A stretch of DNA of 64,000 nucleotides from Flavobacterium fluvii (GCF_900129545.1 NZ_FQWB01000005.1:248001-312000); one strand, 5' to 3'. Positions 1 to 9,656 are shown, counted from the stretch's first letter. Translations and numbers: made by a program. Notes: generated by a model not told the origin, from the letters alone.

Positions 1-348
1 TATAAAAACTATGTTTCCATTTCAACCACCGTTTCCACAAAACAGTTGATGAAAGACATTCTAAAAACCAGAAAAACGGTGCAATGTTATGTTTGGTACA
101 ACCTTGGAATGGTTGCATTTAGCATGATGATGGGTTTTTTCATGGCTTTTACCTACAATCCAGAAGTGGTTACCCTGATAGATAAAATGAACAACAATAC
201 CAAGATCATGGTTCTGACAATAGGGATATTTATTTTGCTTATTGCCACTTTCATGGGCCTTTTTTGGCTGTTTTACAGACTTGTATACGGAATCTTGCTC
301 CGAAGATTGTATGCCAATTACAAGGAATTAAAGAAAATAGATTTATAA
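1..348 (+). CDS. Uncharacterised membrane protein, 5' end outside window
   Basis: The frame is open from base 1, so the gene very probably begins upstream. The TTG at 46 and ATG at 49 need not be the start. About 115 residues are visible and end at the TAA at 346-348. Two hydrophobic helices are clear, one around NLGMVAFSMMMGFFMAF and one around IMVLTIGIFILLIATFMGLF, followed by a basic tail (LLRRLYANYKELKK) expected on the cytoplasmic side. The layout resembles the C-terminal half of small polytopic proteins found next to regulators in Flavobacteriaceae, but I recognise no family. A bidirectional terminator follows at once. Confidence 0.6.
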   Translation, partial: YKNYVSISTTVSTKQLMKDILKTRKTVQCYVWYNLGMVAFSMMMGFFMAFTYNPEVVTLIDKMNNNTKIMVLTIGIFILLIATFMGLFWLFYRLVYGILLRRLYANYKELKKIDL

Positions 349-378
349 AAAAAGAGGCTTTTTAAGCCTCTTTTTTTA
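346..378. terminator. Bidirectional intrinsic terminator
   Basis: Perfect 10-bp stem AAAGAGGCTT (351-360) pairing with AAGCCTCTTT (364-373) around a TTT loop. There is a T run on the + side and an A run on the left, so it works on both strands. It separates the convergent membrane-protein and acyltransferase genes. Confidence 0.85.
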
Positions 379-379
379 T

Positions 380-1183
380 TTAAAATTCTCTCAATCGGTT
401 GAGTTTTTTTTGTGCCTTTAATTCCTCGGCAGAAATTACTTTTAGAAATGAGGGATGTTGCTCGATGGCATATTCCACTTTTTCGACAATAGCTTCGATG
501 CTGTCGTTTTCATAATCGATTTCCAGTGGCGGCTTGATGATGAAGGATTGCAGAATATCCTTTTTTTTCATGCGTAATCCCTTTTTGTCAAATGAACGAC
601 GAAAACCGTCAATCACGATGGGAATCACGATAGGTTTGTATTGCTTGATGATATGGGCCGTTCCTTTTCGAACGGGTTTGAATGATTTTGTAGTTCCTTG
701 CGGGAAAGTAATCACCCAACCGTCATTCAAGGCTATTTTGATGTTTTCGGTATCATTGGGATTAACTTCTCTTTTTTCAGTCACGTCTTTGCCGCAAGAA
801 CGCCAAGTTCTTTCAACGGTGATGGCTCCGGCATAGGACAAAATTCTGGGCAATAATCCGGCTTTCATCGTTTCTTTGGCAGCAACATAATAGATGTTCA
901 ACTTGGGTTGCCAAATGTATCCGATATTTTTGATGGAATCTTGACGACCACTCAAACTGGCGTTAAAAACGTGAAACATCGCCACGACATCGGCAAAATA
1001 AGTTTGATGATTGGATATAAAAAGTACGTTGGTATCCGGTAATTTTGTGATGATTTCGGAACCTTCTATTTGCAAACTATTAAAACCTCTGTAACGTCTA
1101 TGTGTCAAACACGCAAAAACCCGGATTAGATTCTTTTTTATAAATAGGATGTGTCCAAACGGACTTCTCTTAAATAATCCCAT
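380..1183 (-). CDS. PlsC-like 1-acylglycerol-phosphate acyltransferase family protein
   Basis: 267 residues from the ATG at 1183 (an in-frame TTG lies two codons upstream). The protein matches the lysophospholipid acyltransferase (LPLAT/PlsC) fold: a membrane-associated basic N-terminus, an NHQTYFAD block as catalytic motif I, a GAITVER block, and FPQGTTK as the equivalent of the EGTR phosphate-binding motif. Family members transfer an acyl chain to a lysophospholipid or a related lipid at the cytoplasmic face. The catalytic block reads H-x5-D rather than the usual H-x4-D, and the acceptor-site Glu is Gln, so the substrate cannot be assumed to be lysophosphatidic acid. It lies upstream of no lipid gene; the nearest neighbour on the same strand is a Nudix hydrolase. 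Confidence 0.8.
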   Translation of the reverse strand: MGLFKRSPFGHILFIKKNLIRVFACLTHRRYRGFNSLQIEGSEIITKLPDTNVLFISNHQTYFADVVAMFHVFNASLSGRQDSIKNIGYIWQPKLNIYYVAAKETMKAGLLPRILSYAGAITVERTWRSCGKDVTEKREVNPNDTENIKIALNDGWVITFPQGTTKSFKPVRKGTAHIIKQYKPIVIPIVIDGFRRSFDKKGLRMKKKDILQSFIIKPPLEIDYENDSIEAIVEKVEYAIEQHPSFLKVISAEELKAQKKLNRLREF

Positions 1184-1216
1184 ATACAATTATGTTTTGT
1201 ATTATTTTTTTGATGG

Positions 1217-1224
1217 CAAACTTA
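1217..1224 (-). promoter_or_regulatory. Candidate -7 box (TAAGTTTG) for the acyltransferase gene
   Basis: TAAGTTTG on the minus strand matches the Bacteroidota TAnnTTTG element about 34 nt before the ATG at 1183. No TTG at the usual -33 spacing is seen, so the call is weak. Confidence 0.3.
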
Positions 1225-1238
1225 CAAAAACTTATAAA

Positions 1239-1877
1239 TTAAAGTACTTTTTTCAGTACTTCTTTCAATTCGCTCAACATCATGGCCGTGGCTCCCCAGA
1301 CAATGTGATCCCCTATTTTGAAAGCGGGAACCGAGATGTTCTCTGCATAAGAAGTCGATAAATTCACGCTTACCAGAATGTCGTCACTCATAAAAACAGA
1401 CAACGGCAATTCGATTATGTCGGCAACTTCATCCGAATCGGGAATAAAAACGATTTCTTCTTTGCAAATTCCCAAAAAAGGATAGACCATAAAATTGCTC
1501 GGCTGAATATACAAACGGGTAAAAGCCTTCATGATTTTGATGCTGTCGGGAGGAATCCCTATTTCTTCATGCGTTTCTCGCAAGGCCGTATTCTCGAATA
1601 TTTGGTCTCTTGGCTCATATTTCCCGCCTGGAAAAGCGATTTGGGCAGAATGGACGCCCTGGTAAGAATTTCGAACAATCAAAACCAAATGTGTCACTCC
1701 ATTTTTAGGATAAAACAACATCATCACGGCGGCTGTTTTTGGGTTTTTAGTCTCGATTTTCAGGTTTTTCAAGCTCTCGATTCGCTCCAATGGCGCCATT
1801 TTAAAATGCGCTTCAGAGGCAGGAAGACCAACTTCCTTTAATTTTGGAACATATTCTAAAAAGTCTTGAAAATCCAT
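1239..1877 (-). CDS. Nudix hydrolase, CoA pyrophosphatase (NudL/YeaB) type
   Basis: 212 residues from the ATG at 1877 (a TTG two codons earlier is less likely). Nudix proteins cleave nucleoside diphosphates linked to another group. The segment GVHSAQIAFPGG followed by the Nudix box ending ALRETHEEIGI matches the CoA-pyrophosphatase subgroup (UPF0035 signature before the box), which cleaves CoA to 4'-phosphopantetheine and 3',5'-ADP. The metal-binding REXXEE core is intact. It is a cytosolic enzyme with no signal peptide. The acyltransferase lies downstream on the same strand with a 55-bp gap and its own possible promoter, so co-transcription is possible but not required. Substrate is inferred from family only. 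Confidence 0.8.
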   Translation of the reverse strand: MDFQDFLEYVPKLKEVGLPASEAHFKMAPLERIESLKNLKIETKNPKTAAVMMLFYPKNGVTHLVLIVRNSYQGVHSAQIAFPGGKYEPRDQIFENTALRETHEEIGIPPDSIKIMKAFTRLYIQPSNFMVYPFLGICKEEIVFIPDSDEVADIIELPLSVFMSDDILVSVNLSTSYAENISVPAFKIGDHIVWGATAMMLSELKEVLKKVL

Positions 1878-1994
1878 GATCAAAGTCTATTTTTGTAATC
1901 CAAAAAGGTTTTGTAAATATACCACAACCTTGGACAAATTTACCGAAATTCAATGGCAATGACAATGTCAACCACAATTTTAAAATAAAAAACA

Positions 1995-2438
1995 ATGTAT
2001 AGCAAAGAAGAGGCTCAACGATTAAAACGGGAATTTTGGATTGATTTTGCCGAAAAATATCCTCGAAAATGGATTTTATACGATACAAAAATCAAGGATT
2101 TCTCCTTTAAGTTTTATGTCGACAACAAAAAAGCGCAGGTATTGATAGATATCGAACATCGAAGTGACGAAAAACGAATTGTTTATTTCGAAAAACTGGA
2201 ATCTTTAAAAACGATATTGGAAGATGATTTTGTAAAAGACTTGGTGTTTGAAAAAAACTTCGTACTTGAAAACGGCAAAAAAATCAGTCGGATTTGGGTT
2301 GAAAAAACGGATGTGAGTGTCAGCAACAGGAAGTATTGGGACGAAATTTTCGACTTCTTTTTCGAAAAAATGAACGCTTTGGAAATGTTCTATTTTGAAT
2401 ACGGGGACTACATTCGGGATTTAGAAATTAATACTTAA
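1995..2438 (+). CDS. DUF4268 domain-containing protein
   Basis: 147 residues. The opening MYSKEEAQRLKREFWIDFAE and the alternating charged and aromatic pattern (KWILYDTKIKDFSFKFYVDN, WVEKTDVSVSNRKYWDEIFDFF) are typical of the DUF4268 family common in Bacteroidota. Some longer relatives carry this domain beside nuclease-like domains, but here the protein is the domain alone. No catalytic motif, signal peptide or membrane segment is visible, so it should be cytosolic. It stands alone between the divergent Nudix gene and the large operon that starts 65 bp downstream. Confidence 0.75.
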   Translation: MYSKEEAQRLKREFWIDFAEKYPRKWILYDTKIKDFSFKFYVDNKKAQVLIDIEHRSDEKRIVYFEKLESLKTILEDDFVKDLVFEKNFVLENGKKISRIWVEKTDVSVSNRKYWDEIFDFFFEKMNALEMFYFEYGDYIRDLEINT

Positions 2439-2477
2439 AATTTTATTAAAATCCTTACAAACTTTAAACAAAAAATC

Positions 2478-2485
2478 TATATTTG
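2478..2485 (+). promoter_or_regulatory. Candidate -7 box (TATATTTG) for the TPR/MORN operon
   Basis: TATATTTG fits TAnnTTTG and lies 17 nt before the ATG at 2503. No convincing -33 TTG was found upstream. Confidence 0.35.
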
Positions 2486-2502
2486 ATAAAATTAAATTCA
2501 AA

Positions 2503-5500
2503 ATGAAGAAACTCCTTTTTGCGCTTTTTATTGGCTATTTTTCCAGTTCCTATTCCCAAACCGATTATTCTTTTGTTTACAACAACGACCTAATCCTGAA
2601 AAAAGGAATCTCGTTATATGAAGAAAAAAAATATGCCGAAGCCATAAAAGAGTACGAAAAAATCAGCAAAGTCGATCCAAAATATCTGGATGCCCAGTAT
2701 GAAAAAGCAATGGCGCTTTCCGCTCTAGAAAAAAAAGAGGAATTGAAAGCTTTTTTTGAAGACTTATATGCTAAAAAACTAATGCCGGAATTCCCGACAT
2801 TATATACCCTTTACGGCAATTTTTTGAGCGACCAAAAAGAGTACGACCAAGCCGAAAAAACATTCAAGGAAGGCGAAAAATACCTGCCGAACTCTTCCAA
2901 TTTTTTATACAATTTAGCCATTTTGTATATCCGAAAAGAAGAGTCACAAAAAGCGGTCGATGTATTGGAACGAATTATTACCAACGATCCAAACCACAGC
3001 TCTTCACATTATTTGCTAGGCGCAATAGCGCTTGACAACGGCAAAATAGTTGAAGCCAGTTTGGCCATGATGAGCTATTTGGCTATTGCTCCAAATGGAC
3101 GACATGCCGAAAAAGCCATTACAAATTTGAATGCAAAATATGGACAAAACTATCTAGGGGAAAATAAAATTGTTTTTTCTAAATCCGGAGATAATTTTGA
3201 AGAAATGGAGGTCATTCTCAGAAACCAATTGCCCTTGAAATCGGCCTATAAGGTAAAATCAGAAATTGACGATGTCATCATTCGCCAAATTCAGGCTATT
3301 GCCGAATATTCATTGGAACATAAAATGGGGAACGGTTTTTTTGAAACCATGTACATTCCCTGGATTAAAGACATGATGGAAAAGCAACGATTTGAAGCCT
3401 ACTCCTACTACATTTTGCAATCAATGGAAGAAAAAATTGGTAAAAAACTCTCTTCCAAAAAGAAATTAATGATTGATTTTAACGACAATTATATCCTTGC
3501 CGGTTTTTGGGATTCCTTCGGAAAAAGAAAATTGGATCATTTTGGCACACAACAAGAAGTGATTGTGTCCATAAAAAATATGGTACCATACTTGATTGGC
3601 CAACAAATTAACGGAAAAAGCGAAGGCAAATACAAATACCTGAATGGAGATGGAAATCTTGCAGGCGAATTGAATTTCAAGAACAATGAGTTGGATGGAT
3701 ATCAAAAATATTTTGACGCCAAAGGCATTTTGAATGAAGAGAAATCCTTTAAAAACGGAAAAGTGGACGGAACCAGAACCGCTTATTATCCGAATGGATT
3801 GAAAAGCGTGGTCGAAAATTATGCAGATGGCGTATTAAACGGACTTGGGACTTCTTATTATGTAAATGGCGGAAAACAATGTGAAGTCAATTTTGTAAAA
3901 GGAGAACGAGACGGAAAATTAACGTGTTTATATCCAAATGGCAGCATAAAATCAGAAGCCAATTATGTAAACGGGAAACTGAATGGTCTTTTTTCCAGAT
4001 ATAATGAAGTGGGCGACATTGTGGAAACCTATACTTGTGTGAATGACTTGATTGACGGTAAATACCTGGAATATTATGACGGAAAGTTAGTGAAATCGGA
4101 AGCCGATTATGCCAACGGAAAAATTAAAGATTCCTATAAAACATATTACAGCAACGGTACATTGGAAAAAGAAAGCACTTATGAAGGCGGGAAAATAAAG
4201 AAATTGGTTTTTTATTTTTCAAACGGGAAAAAATCTTCCGAATCTTTCTATAATGACAAAGAAGAACTGGAAGCCTACAACTATTTTGACAGCAATGGCA
4301 ACAAATATTTTGAAGAAAAATACAAATCTGGAGAACTAAAATCGGCTGTACAATATCTCAAAAACAATCCGAAACCAGTTGAAATCAGTTTGTCCAGCAA
4401 ACCTTTTACAATGAAAGACTTTGACGGCAACCAATTGGCCGCCGGAAATTTTGAAAAAGGAAAGAAAACCGGAGAATGGAATCATCACTTTATATCGGGA
4501 ACCAAAAGGCTGCAAGAATTTTATTCCCGCGGAAACCAAAATGGCCTAAGTCATGATTATAATAAAAATGGAGAGATAAGCAGCATAAAAAACTATTCGA
4601 ACGACACCCTAAATGGACTTTATGAAGTTTACGAAAATGGGAAATTAGACCGAAGCTATTCGTATGAAAAAGGAAGACAAAATGGTCCATACAAATCATT
4701 TTACACAGACGGTTCCTTAAAATCAGAAGGTTTTCTTGTAAATGGTGGCACGAATTTTGAAAAATTAGGTTATTGGCAAAACGGCACAATTTCCAAACGC
4801 GAGAAATACATCGAAGACGTCTTGACTTCCTATGAAAACTATAATTCAAAAGGCGAAAAAGAAAGCAGTTTTGATTGCATAAACAAAACGGGAAAGTTCA
4901 CGATTAGTCATAACAATGGGGCAACAACCATAACCAATGAATTGGTAAATGGCGAATTGAACGGGAAATTATTGGAAAAAGACAAATTCAACAATCCCTT
5001 GACGGAAACGGAATTTGTCAACGGCCAAAGACATAACGGATATAAAGAATATAGCCCATTGGGAACAATTAATAGAGAAATCACTTTTTATGCAGGAAAA
5101 ATGAATGGTCTGGACAAGATTTATGATATTGTGGGCAATTTGAGATATTCCAATGAAAACTCTTTTGGGGATGAAAACGGAAAATTAATCCGATACTACC
5201 ATAATAAATCGAAGATGCAGGAATGTACCCAATTAAACGGCTTAATAGAAGGTAATTACACCTATTTCAACCAAAAAGGAGAGCCTATTTTAATCATTGG
5301 TTACCAAAATAACGTCATTAAATATTACATCAAAAAAAATAAAACGGGTGAACTCAACGAAAAAGTGGAAATAATTGGGCAAAATGCCGATATTGCTTCT
5401 TTATATCCTAATGGAAAAACTGCCATCACGATAAAATTTGAAAAAGGAAATATTGAAGGAAAATTTGCCATCAACAATGAACTCGGAAAACCGGAATATG

Positions 5501-5757
5501 AAGCCAATTATTCCAATAATTCCTTAAATGGGACACGAATAGAATATTATGTAAATGGCAATGTTTACAAGAAGGAACACTTTAAAAACGACGACTTCCA
5601 AGGCATTCAAGAATATTTCAAGGAAGATGGAAAACCTTGGCTGACGGCAGAATATAAAAACGACGAATTACACGGCAACGTGTTAATTTACAATGAAGGG
5701 AAAATAATAACAACAAAAAAATATGATTCGGATGAATTGGTCGAAATTATCAAATAA
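2503..5757 (+). CDS. Secreted TPR and MORN-repeat protein, 1084 aa
   Basis: Starts with a Sec signal peptide (MKKLLFALFIGYFSSSYSQ). Residues about 30-210 are tetratricopeptide-like helices (EEKKYAEAIKEYEKISKVDP, DQAEKTFKEGEKYLPNSSN), then a linker with a predicted globular part. From about residue 370 to the end there are more than twenty imperfect 20-24-residue MORN_2-type repeats of the form YYPNGxxKSExNYxNGKLNG. Such repeats form long beta-hairpin ribbons used for protein-protein contact; bacterial members are often called YwqK-like, but no toxin partner is seen here. The last 35 bases overlap the next gene, and all three genes to 9636 are coupled, so this is probably the scaffold of an exported complex with the two DUF3857 proteins. 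Function unknown. Confidence 0.85.
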   Translation: MKKLLFALFIGYFSSSYSQTDYSFVYNNDLILKKGISLYEEKKYAEAIKEYEKISKVDPKYLDAQYEKAMALSALEKKEELKAFFEDLYAKKLMPEFPTLYTLYGNFLSDQKEYDQAEKTFKEGEKYLPNSSNFLYNLAILYIRKEESQKAVDVLERIITNDPNHSSSHYLLGAIALDNGKIVEASLAMMSYLAIAPNGRHAEKAITNLNAKYGQNYLGENKIVFSKSGDNFEEMEVILRNQLPLKSAYKVKSEIDDVIIRQIQAIAEYSLEHKMGNGFFETMYIPWIKDMMEKQRFEAYSYYILQSMEEKIGKKLSSKKKLMIDFNDNYILAGFWDSFGKRKLDHFGTQQEVIVSIKNMVPYLIGQQINGKSEGKYKYLNGDGNLAGELNFKNNELDGYQKYFDAKGILNEEKSFKNGKVDGTRTAYYPNGLKSVVENYADGVLNGLGTSYYVNGGKQCEVNFVKGERDGKLTCLYPNGSIKSEANYVNGKLNGLFSRYNEVGDIVETYTCVNDLIDGKYLEYYDGKLVKSEADYANGKIKDSYKTYYSNGTLEKESTYEGGKIKKLVFYFSNGKKSSESFYNDKEELEAYNYFDSNGNKYFEEKYKSGELKSAVQYLKNNPKPVEISLSSKPFTMKDFDGNQLAAGNFEKGKKTGEWNHHFISGTKRLQEFYSRGNQNGLSHDYNKNGEISSIKNYSNDTLNGLYEVYENGKLDRSYSYEKGRQNGPYKSFYTDGSLKSEGFLVNGGTNFEKLGYWQNGTISKREKYIEDVLTSYENYNSKGEKESSFDCINKTGKFTISHNNGATTITNELVNGELNGKLLEKDKFNNPLTETEFVNGQRHNGYKEYSPLGTINREITFYAGKMNGLDKIYDIVGNLRYSNENSFGDENGKLIRYYHNKSKMQECTQLNGLIEGNYTYFNQKGEPILIIGYQNNVIKYYIKKNKTGELNEKVEIIGQNADIASLYPNGKTAITIKFEKGNIEGKFAINNELGKPEYEANYSNNSLNGTRIEYYVNGNVYKKEHFKNDDFQGIQEYFKEDGKPWLTAEYKNDELHGNVLIYNEGKIITTKKYDSDELVEIIK

Positions 5758-7666
5758 ACACATATATATCTTTGCTTTTTACGGGATTTTTGCCTTTACG
5801 GGCAACGCCCAAAATTCCTTTGATGAATACAAAAAACAATATCCTGATTATAACGAATTGGTGCTAAACGATATTCAGTCGTATGATTTTACCATTGAAA
5901 ACAACAAGCTGAAAGTCATTCAGGACAACCAATACGAATCCATGATTCTTACCGAAAACGGAATTCAGGGCAACAAAGAATCTTTTAGTTATTCGGAATT
6001 AGTCAAACTTTTGGGTTATGACGCCTATTCCTTAGTCAATGTTGGCGGGAAGGAAAAAAAAATCAAGGTTACCCAAACCAACGAAATCCAGTCTGGTCAA
6101 AGTTCGGTGTTTTATGACGACGTAAAACAACGACAACTTCTTTTTCCGAATTTGGAAGCTGGAGCCAAAAAAGTTTACAACTACCAAGTCGATTTTTTGG
6201 ATCCTTTTTTACTGCACAAATTTATTTTTGGCGGTGGCTTACCCATAAAAAACTCCACATTGGAAATAAAAACGGAGAAAAACATCAACATTGGATACAA
6301 AATTTTCAATGATCCATCCAATTCCATCGTGTTTTCAAGAACAGAAAAAAAAGGAAAATGGATTTACAAATGGACGATGAAAGATGTAAAACCCGTGAAA
6401 ATGGAAGGCAATTCACCAGGTTATTTGTATGTCATTCCACACATCAATGTTTACATCAAGGATTATGTGGTCAACAATAAAAAGGTTGATGTTTTAGGTG
6501 ACATCGACAAACTTTTTGCCTATTACAAAGGTTTTACAAAAAACCTGAACCAAACCGAAGACCCAACATTAAAAGCCATCACGCTTAAAATAACGGAGAA
6601 TTTGACCAATGATGAAGACAAAATCAAAAGCATTTTCTATTGGGTAAAAGACAACATCAAATACATTGCTTTCGAAAATGGATACGAAGGTTTTATTCCA
6701 AGGGAAGCCAGCTTAATCTGCGAAAGAAAGTTTGGCGATTGCAAGGATATGGCCAGTATAATCACGGCCATGGCCAAATATGCCAATGTAAAAAACGTCT
6801 ATATTGCTTGGATTGGAACACGGGAGATTCCATATTCTTACGAGGAATTACCCACTCCGGCGGTGGACAACCACATGATTGCCGTCTACAAAAAAGACAA
6901 GGAATTTATCTTCCTGGATGCAACGGACAAGGAAACGCTTTATGGAATTCCCACGGCTTTCATCCAAGGAAAAGAAGCCATGTACAATGATGGTGAAACC
7001 TACAAAATCATTCCTGTTCCAGTTGTTCCAGCCGAAAAAAATGAGGTAAAAGAGGAAGTAAAAATGAAGATTGAAAAAGACAAACTTCTGGGTTCCGGGA
7101 AAATCGAATTCTATGGCTACAACAGAAGTCGCCTTTTACCAAGAATCGGAGATGCCACAAACAAGACCCGGTTCGAAATGATAAAAAGTCTGGTGCTGAA
7201 AGGCAACAACAAGTTCAATTTGAAAGATTACAACGAAGAAAACATCAAGGACAGGGACAAACCTTATCAAATAAGTTACAATTTCGACTTGGGGAATTAC
7301 ATCGTGAAAGTCGATAAAGAAATGTATGTCAATTTATTTCTGGATCGACCTTTGGAAAAAATCATAATCGAAAAAGACCGTTTAGCAAAATTTGAGTTTG
7401 AACATTTGAATTACGTAAACAGCATTTACGAACTGGAAATCCCCAAAAATTGCACGGTAAAATACGTGCCGAAAAACTATAGCATGGACAACGATTACAT
7501 CAAAGCTGATTTTGTGTATGAAGTAAAAAACAATAAAATACTTTTGCATTCCCAACTCAAACAAAAGAAATTATTGCTGGACAAACCTGATTTTGAACTT
7601 TGGAACAAGTCCATAAAAGAACTAAAAAACAATTACACTGACACCTTAATTTTATTGGAAAAATAA
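5723..7666 (+). CDS. DUF3857/transglutaminase-like secreted protein, triad intact
   Basis: 647 residues from the ATG at 5723. A second ATG at 5732 gives a cleaner signal peptide (MNWSKLSNKHIYIFAFYGIF, cut after GNAQ), so the exact start is unsure. The N-terminal half is a DUF3857-like beta region. A transglutaminase/protease core follows, with Cys340 in GDCKDM, His384 in DNHMIA and Asp399 in LDAT (numbered from 5723), the spacing of a papain-like Cys-His-Asp triad. The C-terminal third is another beta-rich region. Export to the periplasm is inferred. The start lies inside the end of the MORN gene and the stop overlaps the next ATG by one base (TAATG), which indicates translational coupling on both sides. 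Confidence 0.82.
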   Translation: MIRMNWSKLSNKHIYIFAFYGIFAFTGNAQNSFDEYKKQYPDYNELVLNDIQSYDFTIENNKLKVIQDNQYESMILTENGIQGNKESFSYSELVKLLGYDAYSLVNVGGKEKKIKVTQTNEIQSGQSSVFYDDVKQRQLLFPNLEAGAKKVYNYQVDFLDPFLLHKFIFGGGLPIKNSTLEIKTEKNINIGYKIFNDPSNSIVFSRTEKKGKWIYKWTMKDVKPVKMEGNSPGYLYVIPHINVYIKDYVVNNKKVDVLGDIDKLFAYYKGFTKNLNQTEDPTLKAITLKITENLTNDEDKIKSIFYWVKDNIKYIAFENGYEGFIPREASLICERKFGDCKDMASIITAMAKYANVKNVYIAWIGTREIPYSYEELPTPAVDNHMIAVYKKDKEFIFLDATDKETLYGIPTAFIQGKEAMYNDGETYKIIPVPVVPAEKNEVKEEVKMKIEKDKLLGSGKIEFYGYNRSRLLPRIGDATNKTRFEMIKSLVLKGNNKFNLKDYNEENIKDRDKPYQISYNFDLGNYIVKVDKEMYVNLFLDRPLEKIIIEKDRLAKFEFEHLNYVNSIYELEIPKNCTVKYVPKNYSMDNDYIKADFVYEVKNNKILLHSQLKQKKLLLDKPDFELWNKSIKELKNNYTDTLILLEK

Positions 7667-9636
7667 TGAAAAGATATCCCCTAAAAACCATTTTTACCGT
7701 AGTTACCCTCTTGTGTTCCTCCCTGTTTTTTGCACAGGAATATTCCTTTAAAAATTATGATTGGAACGAGAAAGAAACAAAAGTCGAAATCCCGGAACAA
7801 TACAAAAACGAGAAAGAAGTAATCCTGGAGCGAACCACAAAAATAGAAATAGTGGTTGAAGGCAAAACTGCAAAACAGTATCATTTGGTGCACGAAAAAA
7901 TCTTCATCAATTCAGATGATGCCATCGAGCGCAACAACAAAATTTACATTCCTTTCAGCTTGGACGAAAGTGTTTTGATCAACAAAGCCAGAGTTATCCT
8001 CAAAAACGGCAGTGTCATCCATTTGGACAAAAAAGACATCAAGGAAGATACCGACCAAGAAAGAGGAATAAAATACAACTATTTTGCCATAAACGGAATG
8101 GAAAAAGGAGCCGTGATCGAAAAGATCTATGTACTCCAAGAAAGCCCTGAGTTTACCGGACAAACCATCAAAATGCAGGATGATTATCCTATTGCCAACT
8201 TAAATTTTGAACTAATTTACCCCAATTATCTGGTTTTCAAAACCAAATCCTACAACGGTTTAGGCGAGCCTGTAATTGATGATAAAAAGATTCCAAACAC
8301 GGCAATTCTTGCCCTGTCAGAAAAAAACATCCCAGCTTTGGATAACGATGAAAACTATTCTAACTGGAATTTACAATTGAAATTGTTTCGCTACAAACTG
8401 GATGAAAACCTGATGAGCGGTGGCAGAAATCTAAATAACTTCAAGGAATTTTCAACCAATTTATACGAAAGACTTAATCCTGAATTGGATAAAAAAGTGC
8501 AAAAGACATTGGATGATTTTTGCAAGACCATCCCAAAATCAGACGATTTACAAGAACAAATTTGGAACATTGAAAACAAAATCAAGAAAACCATAACTTA
8601 TGACAGATACATCGACAACAAAGAAACTGTTGCCAATGTCATTGAAACCAAACAAGCCAATCAAACGGATATTTTAAAAATTTACTTGGCTGTTTTCAAA
8701 AACTTCAATATCGAAAACAACATCGTTTTTACTTCAAACCGATACAAAATACCTTTTGACAAAGATTTCGAGAGTTTTGAAAACCTGAACGAATTGCTAT
8801 TCTATTTTCCAAGCATCAAGAAATACCTGACCCCGACGGAAGTGGAGTATCGTATTCCTTTATTTCCGATGACAATAGCCAATAACAACGGTCTTTTCAT
8901 CAAGGAAAAGACATTTGCGGGAGTCAAAATGGGCATTGGAGAAATTAATTTTATCGAAATTCCCGGCAATGACATTTCACACGACATCATGGACATTACC
9001 GTTGATTTCACCAATGATATCGAAAATCCATTGGTAACGAGCAATCTTTCGTTTGGAGGTTACTCTGGTCTAAATTTTCAACCTATCAAGGATTTTGCAT
9101 CGGCAGAGCAATACAAAACTTTTTTGAAGAATGTCGCCGAAAATTATACCGTGGAAACAGAATACAAAACCTTGACCACTGAAAACGACGGAACCGATTT
9201 TATAGGCAAAAAACCATTTGTTTTGAATGTGACCTATGACGGAAAAGACCTTACCAAAAAAGCGGGAGAAAACTACCTGTTCTCTGTTGGGGAAACCATT
9301 GGAAAACAAATGGAGTTCTACCAAGAAAACAAAAGAACATTGCCTGTAGAGATTGATTATCCTCATTTCTACACTAGAAAAATCAAAATCATTTTGCCAA
9401 AAGGTGCCACCGTGAAAAACCTGGATAAATTTGTGATGGATTTTAAAACACAGATCAACGGGAAAACCGAAGCGGCTTTCATTAGTAAATACACCAAAAA
9501 AGGAGATGAAGTTTTAGTGGAAAATACCGAGTTTTACAATATCGTAAACTATCCATTAAACAAGTTTGAGGATTACAAAGCCGTAATCAATGCCGCCGCC
9601 GATTTCAATAAAATCGTTATTATAGTGACTAAATAA
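7666..9636 (+). CDS. DUF3857 secreted protein, catalytically degenerate paralogue
   Basis: 656 residues with signal peptide MKRYPLKTIFTVVTLLCSSL ending near FFAQ. It has the DUF3857 beta domain (about 60-270), then a transglutaminase-like helix region (IWNIENKIKKTITYDRYIDN) that aligns in order with the upstream protein. Where that protein has GDCKDM, this one reads QANQTDI, so the nucleophilic Cys is missing, and no clear His/Asp pair follows. It may be a structural or regulatory partner rather than an enzyme. It is the last gene of the three-gene operon, followed by two strong hairpins. Similar active/inactive neighbours occur in Bacteroidota, but no function is established that I know of. 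Confidence 0.8.
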   Translation: MKRYPLKTIFTVVTLLCSSLFFAQEYSFKNYDWNEKETKVEIPEQYKNEKEVILERTTKIEIVVEGKTAKQYHLVHEKIFINSDDAIERNNKIYIPFSLDESVLINKARVILKNGSVIHLDKKDIKEDTDQERGIKYNYFAINGMEKGAVIEKIYVLQESPEFTGQTIKMQDDYPIANLNFELIYPNYLVFKTKSYNGLGEPVIDDKKIPNTAILALSEKNIPALDNDENYSNWNLQLKLFRYKLDENLMSGGRNLNNFKEFSTNLYERLNPELDKKVQKTLDDFCKTIPKSDDLQEQIWNIENKIKKTITYDRYIDNKETVANVIETKQANQTDILKIYLAVFKNFNIENNIVFTSNRYKIPFDKDFESFENLNELLFYFPSIKKYLTPTEVEYRIPLFPMTIANNNGLFIKEKTFAGVKMGIGEINFIEIPGNDISHDIMDITVDFTNDIENPLVTSNLSFGGYSGLNFQPIKDFASAEQYKTFLKNVAENYTVETEYKTLTTENDGTDFIGKKPFVLNVTYDGKDLTKKAGENYLFSVGETIGKQMEFYQENKRTLPVEIDYPHFYTRKIKIILPKGATVKNLDKFVMDFKTQINGKTEAAFISKYTKKGDEVLVENTEFYNIVNYPLNKFEDYKAVINAAADFNKIVIIVTK

Positions 9637-9656
9637 GCTGGAATTTAACTACCAAT

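Noticed and set aside
3600..5750. MORN region as a DNA tandem repeat or CRISPR
   Set aside because: Repeats are at protein level (about 22 residues, degenerate). DNA copies are not identical and there are no constant repeat/unique spacer units.
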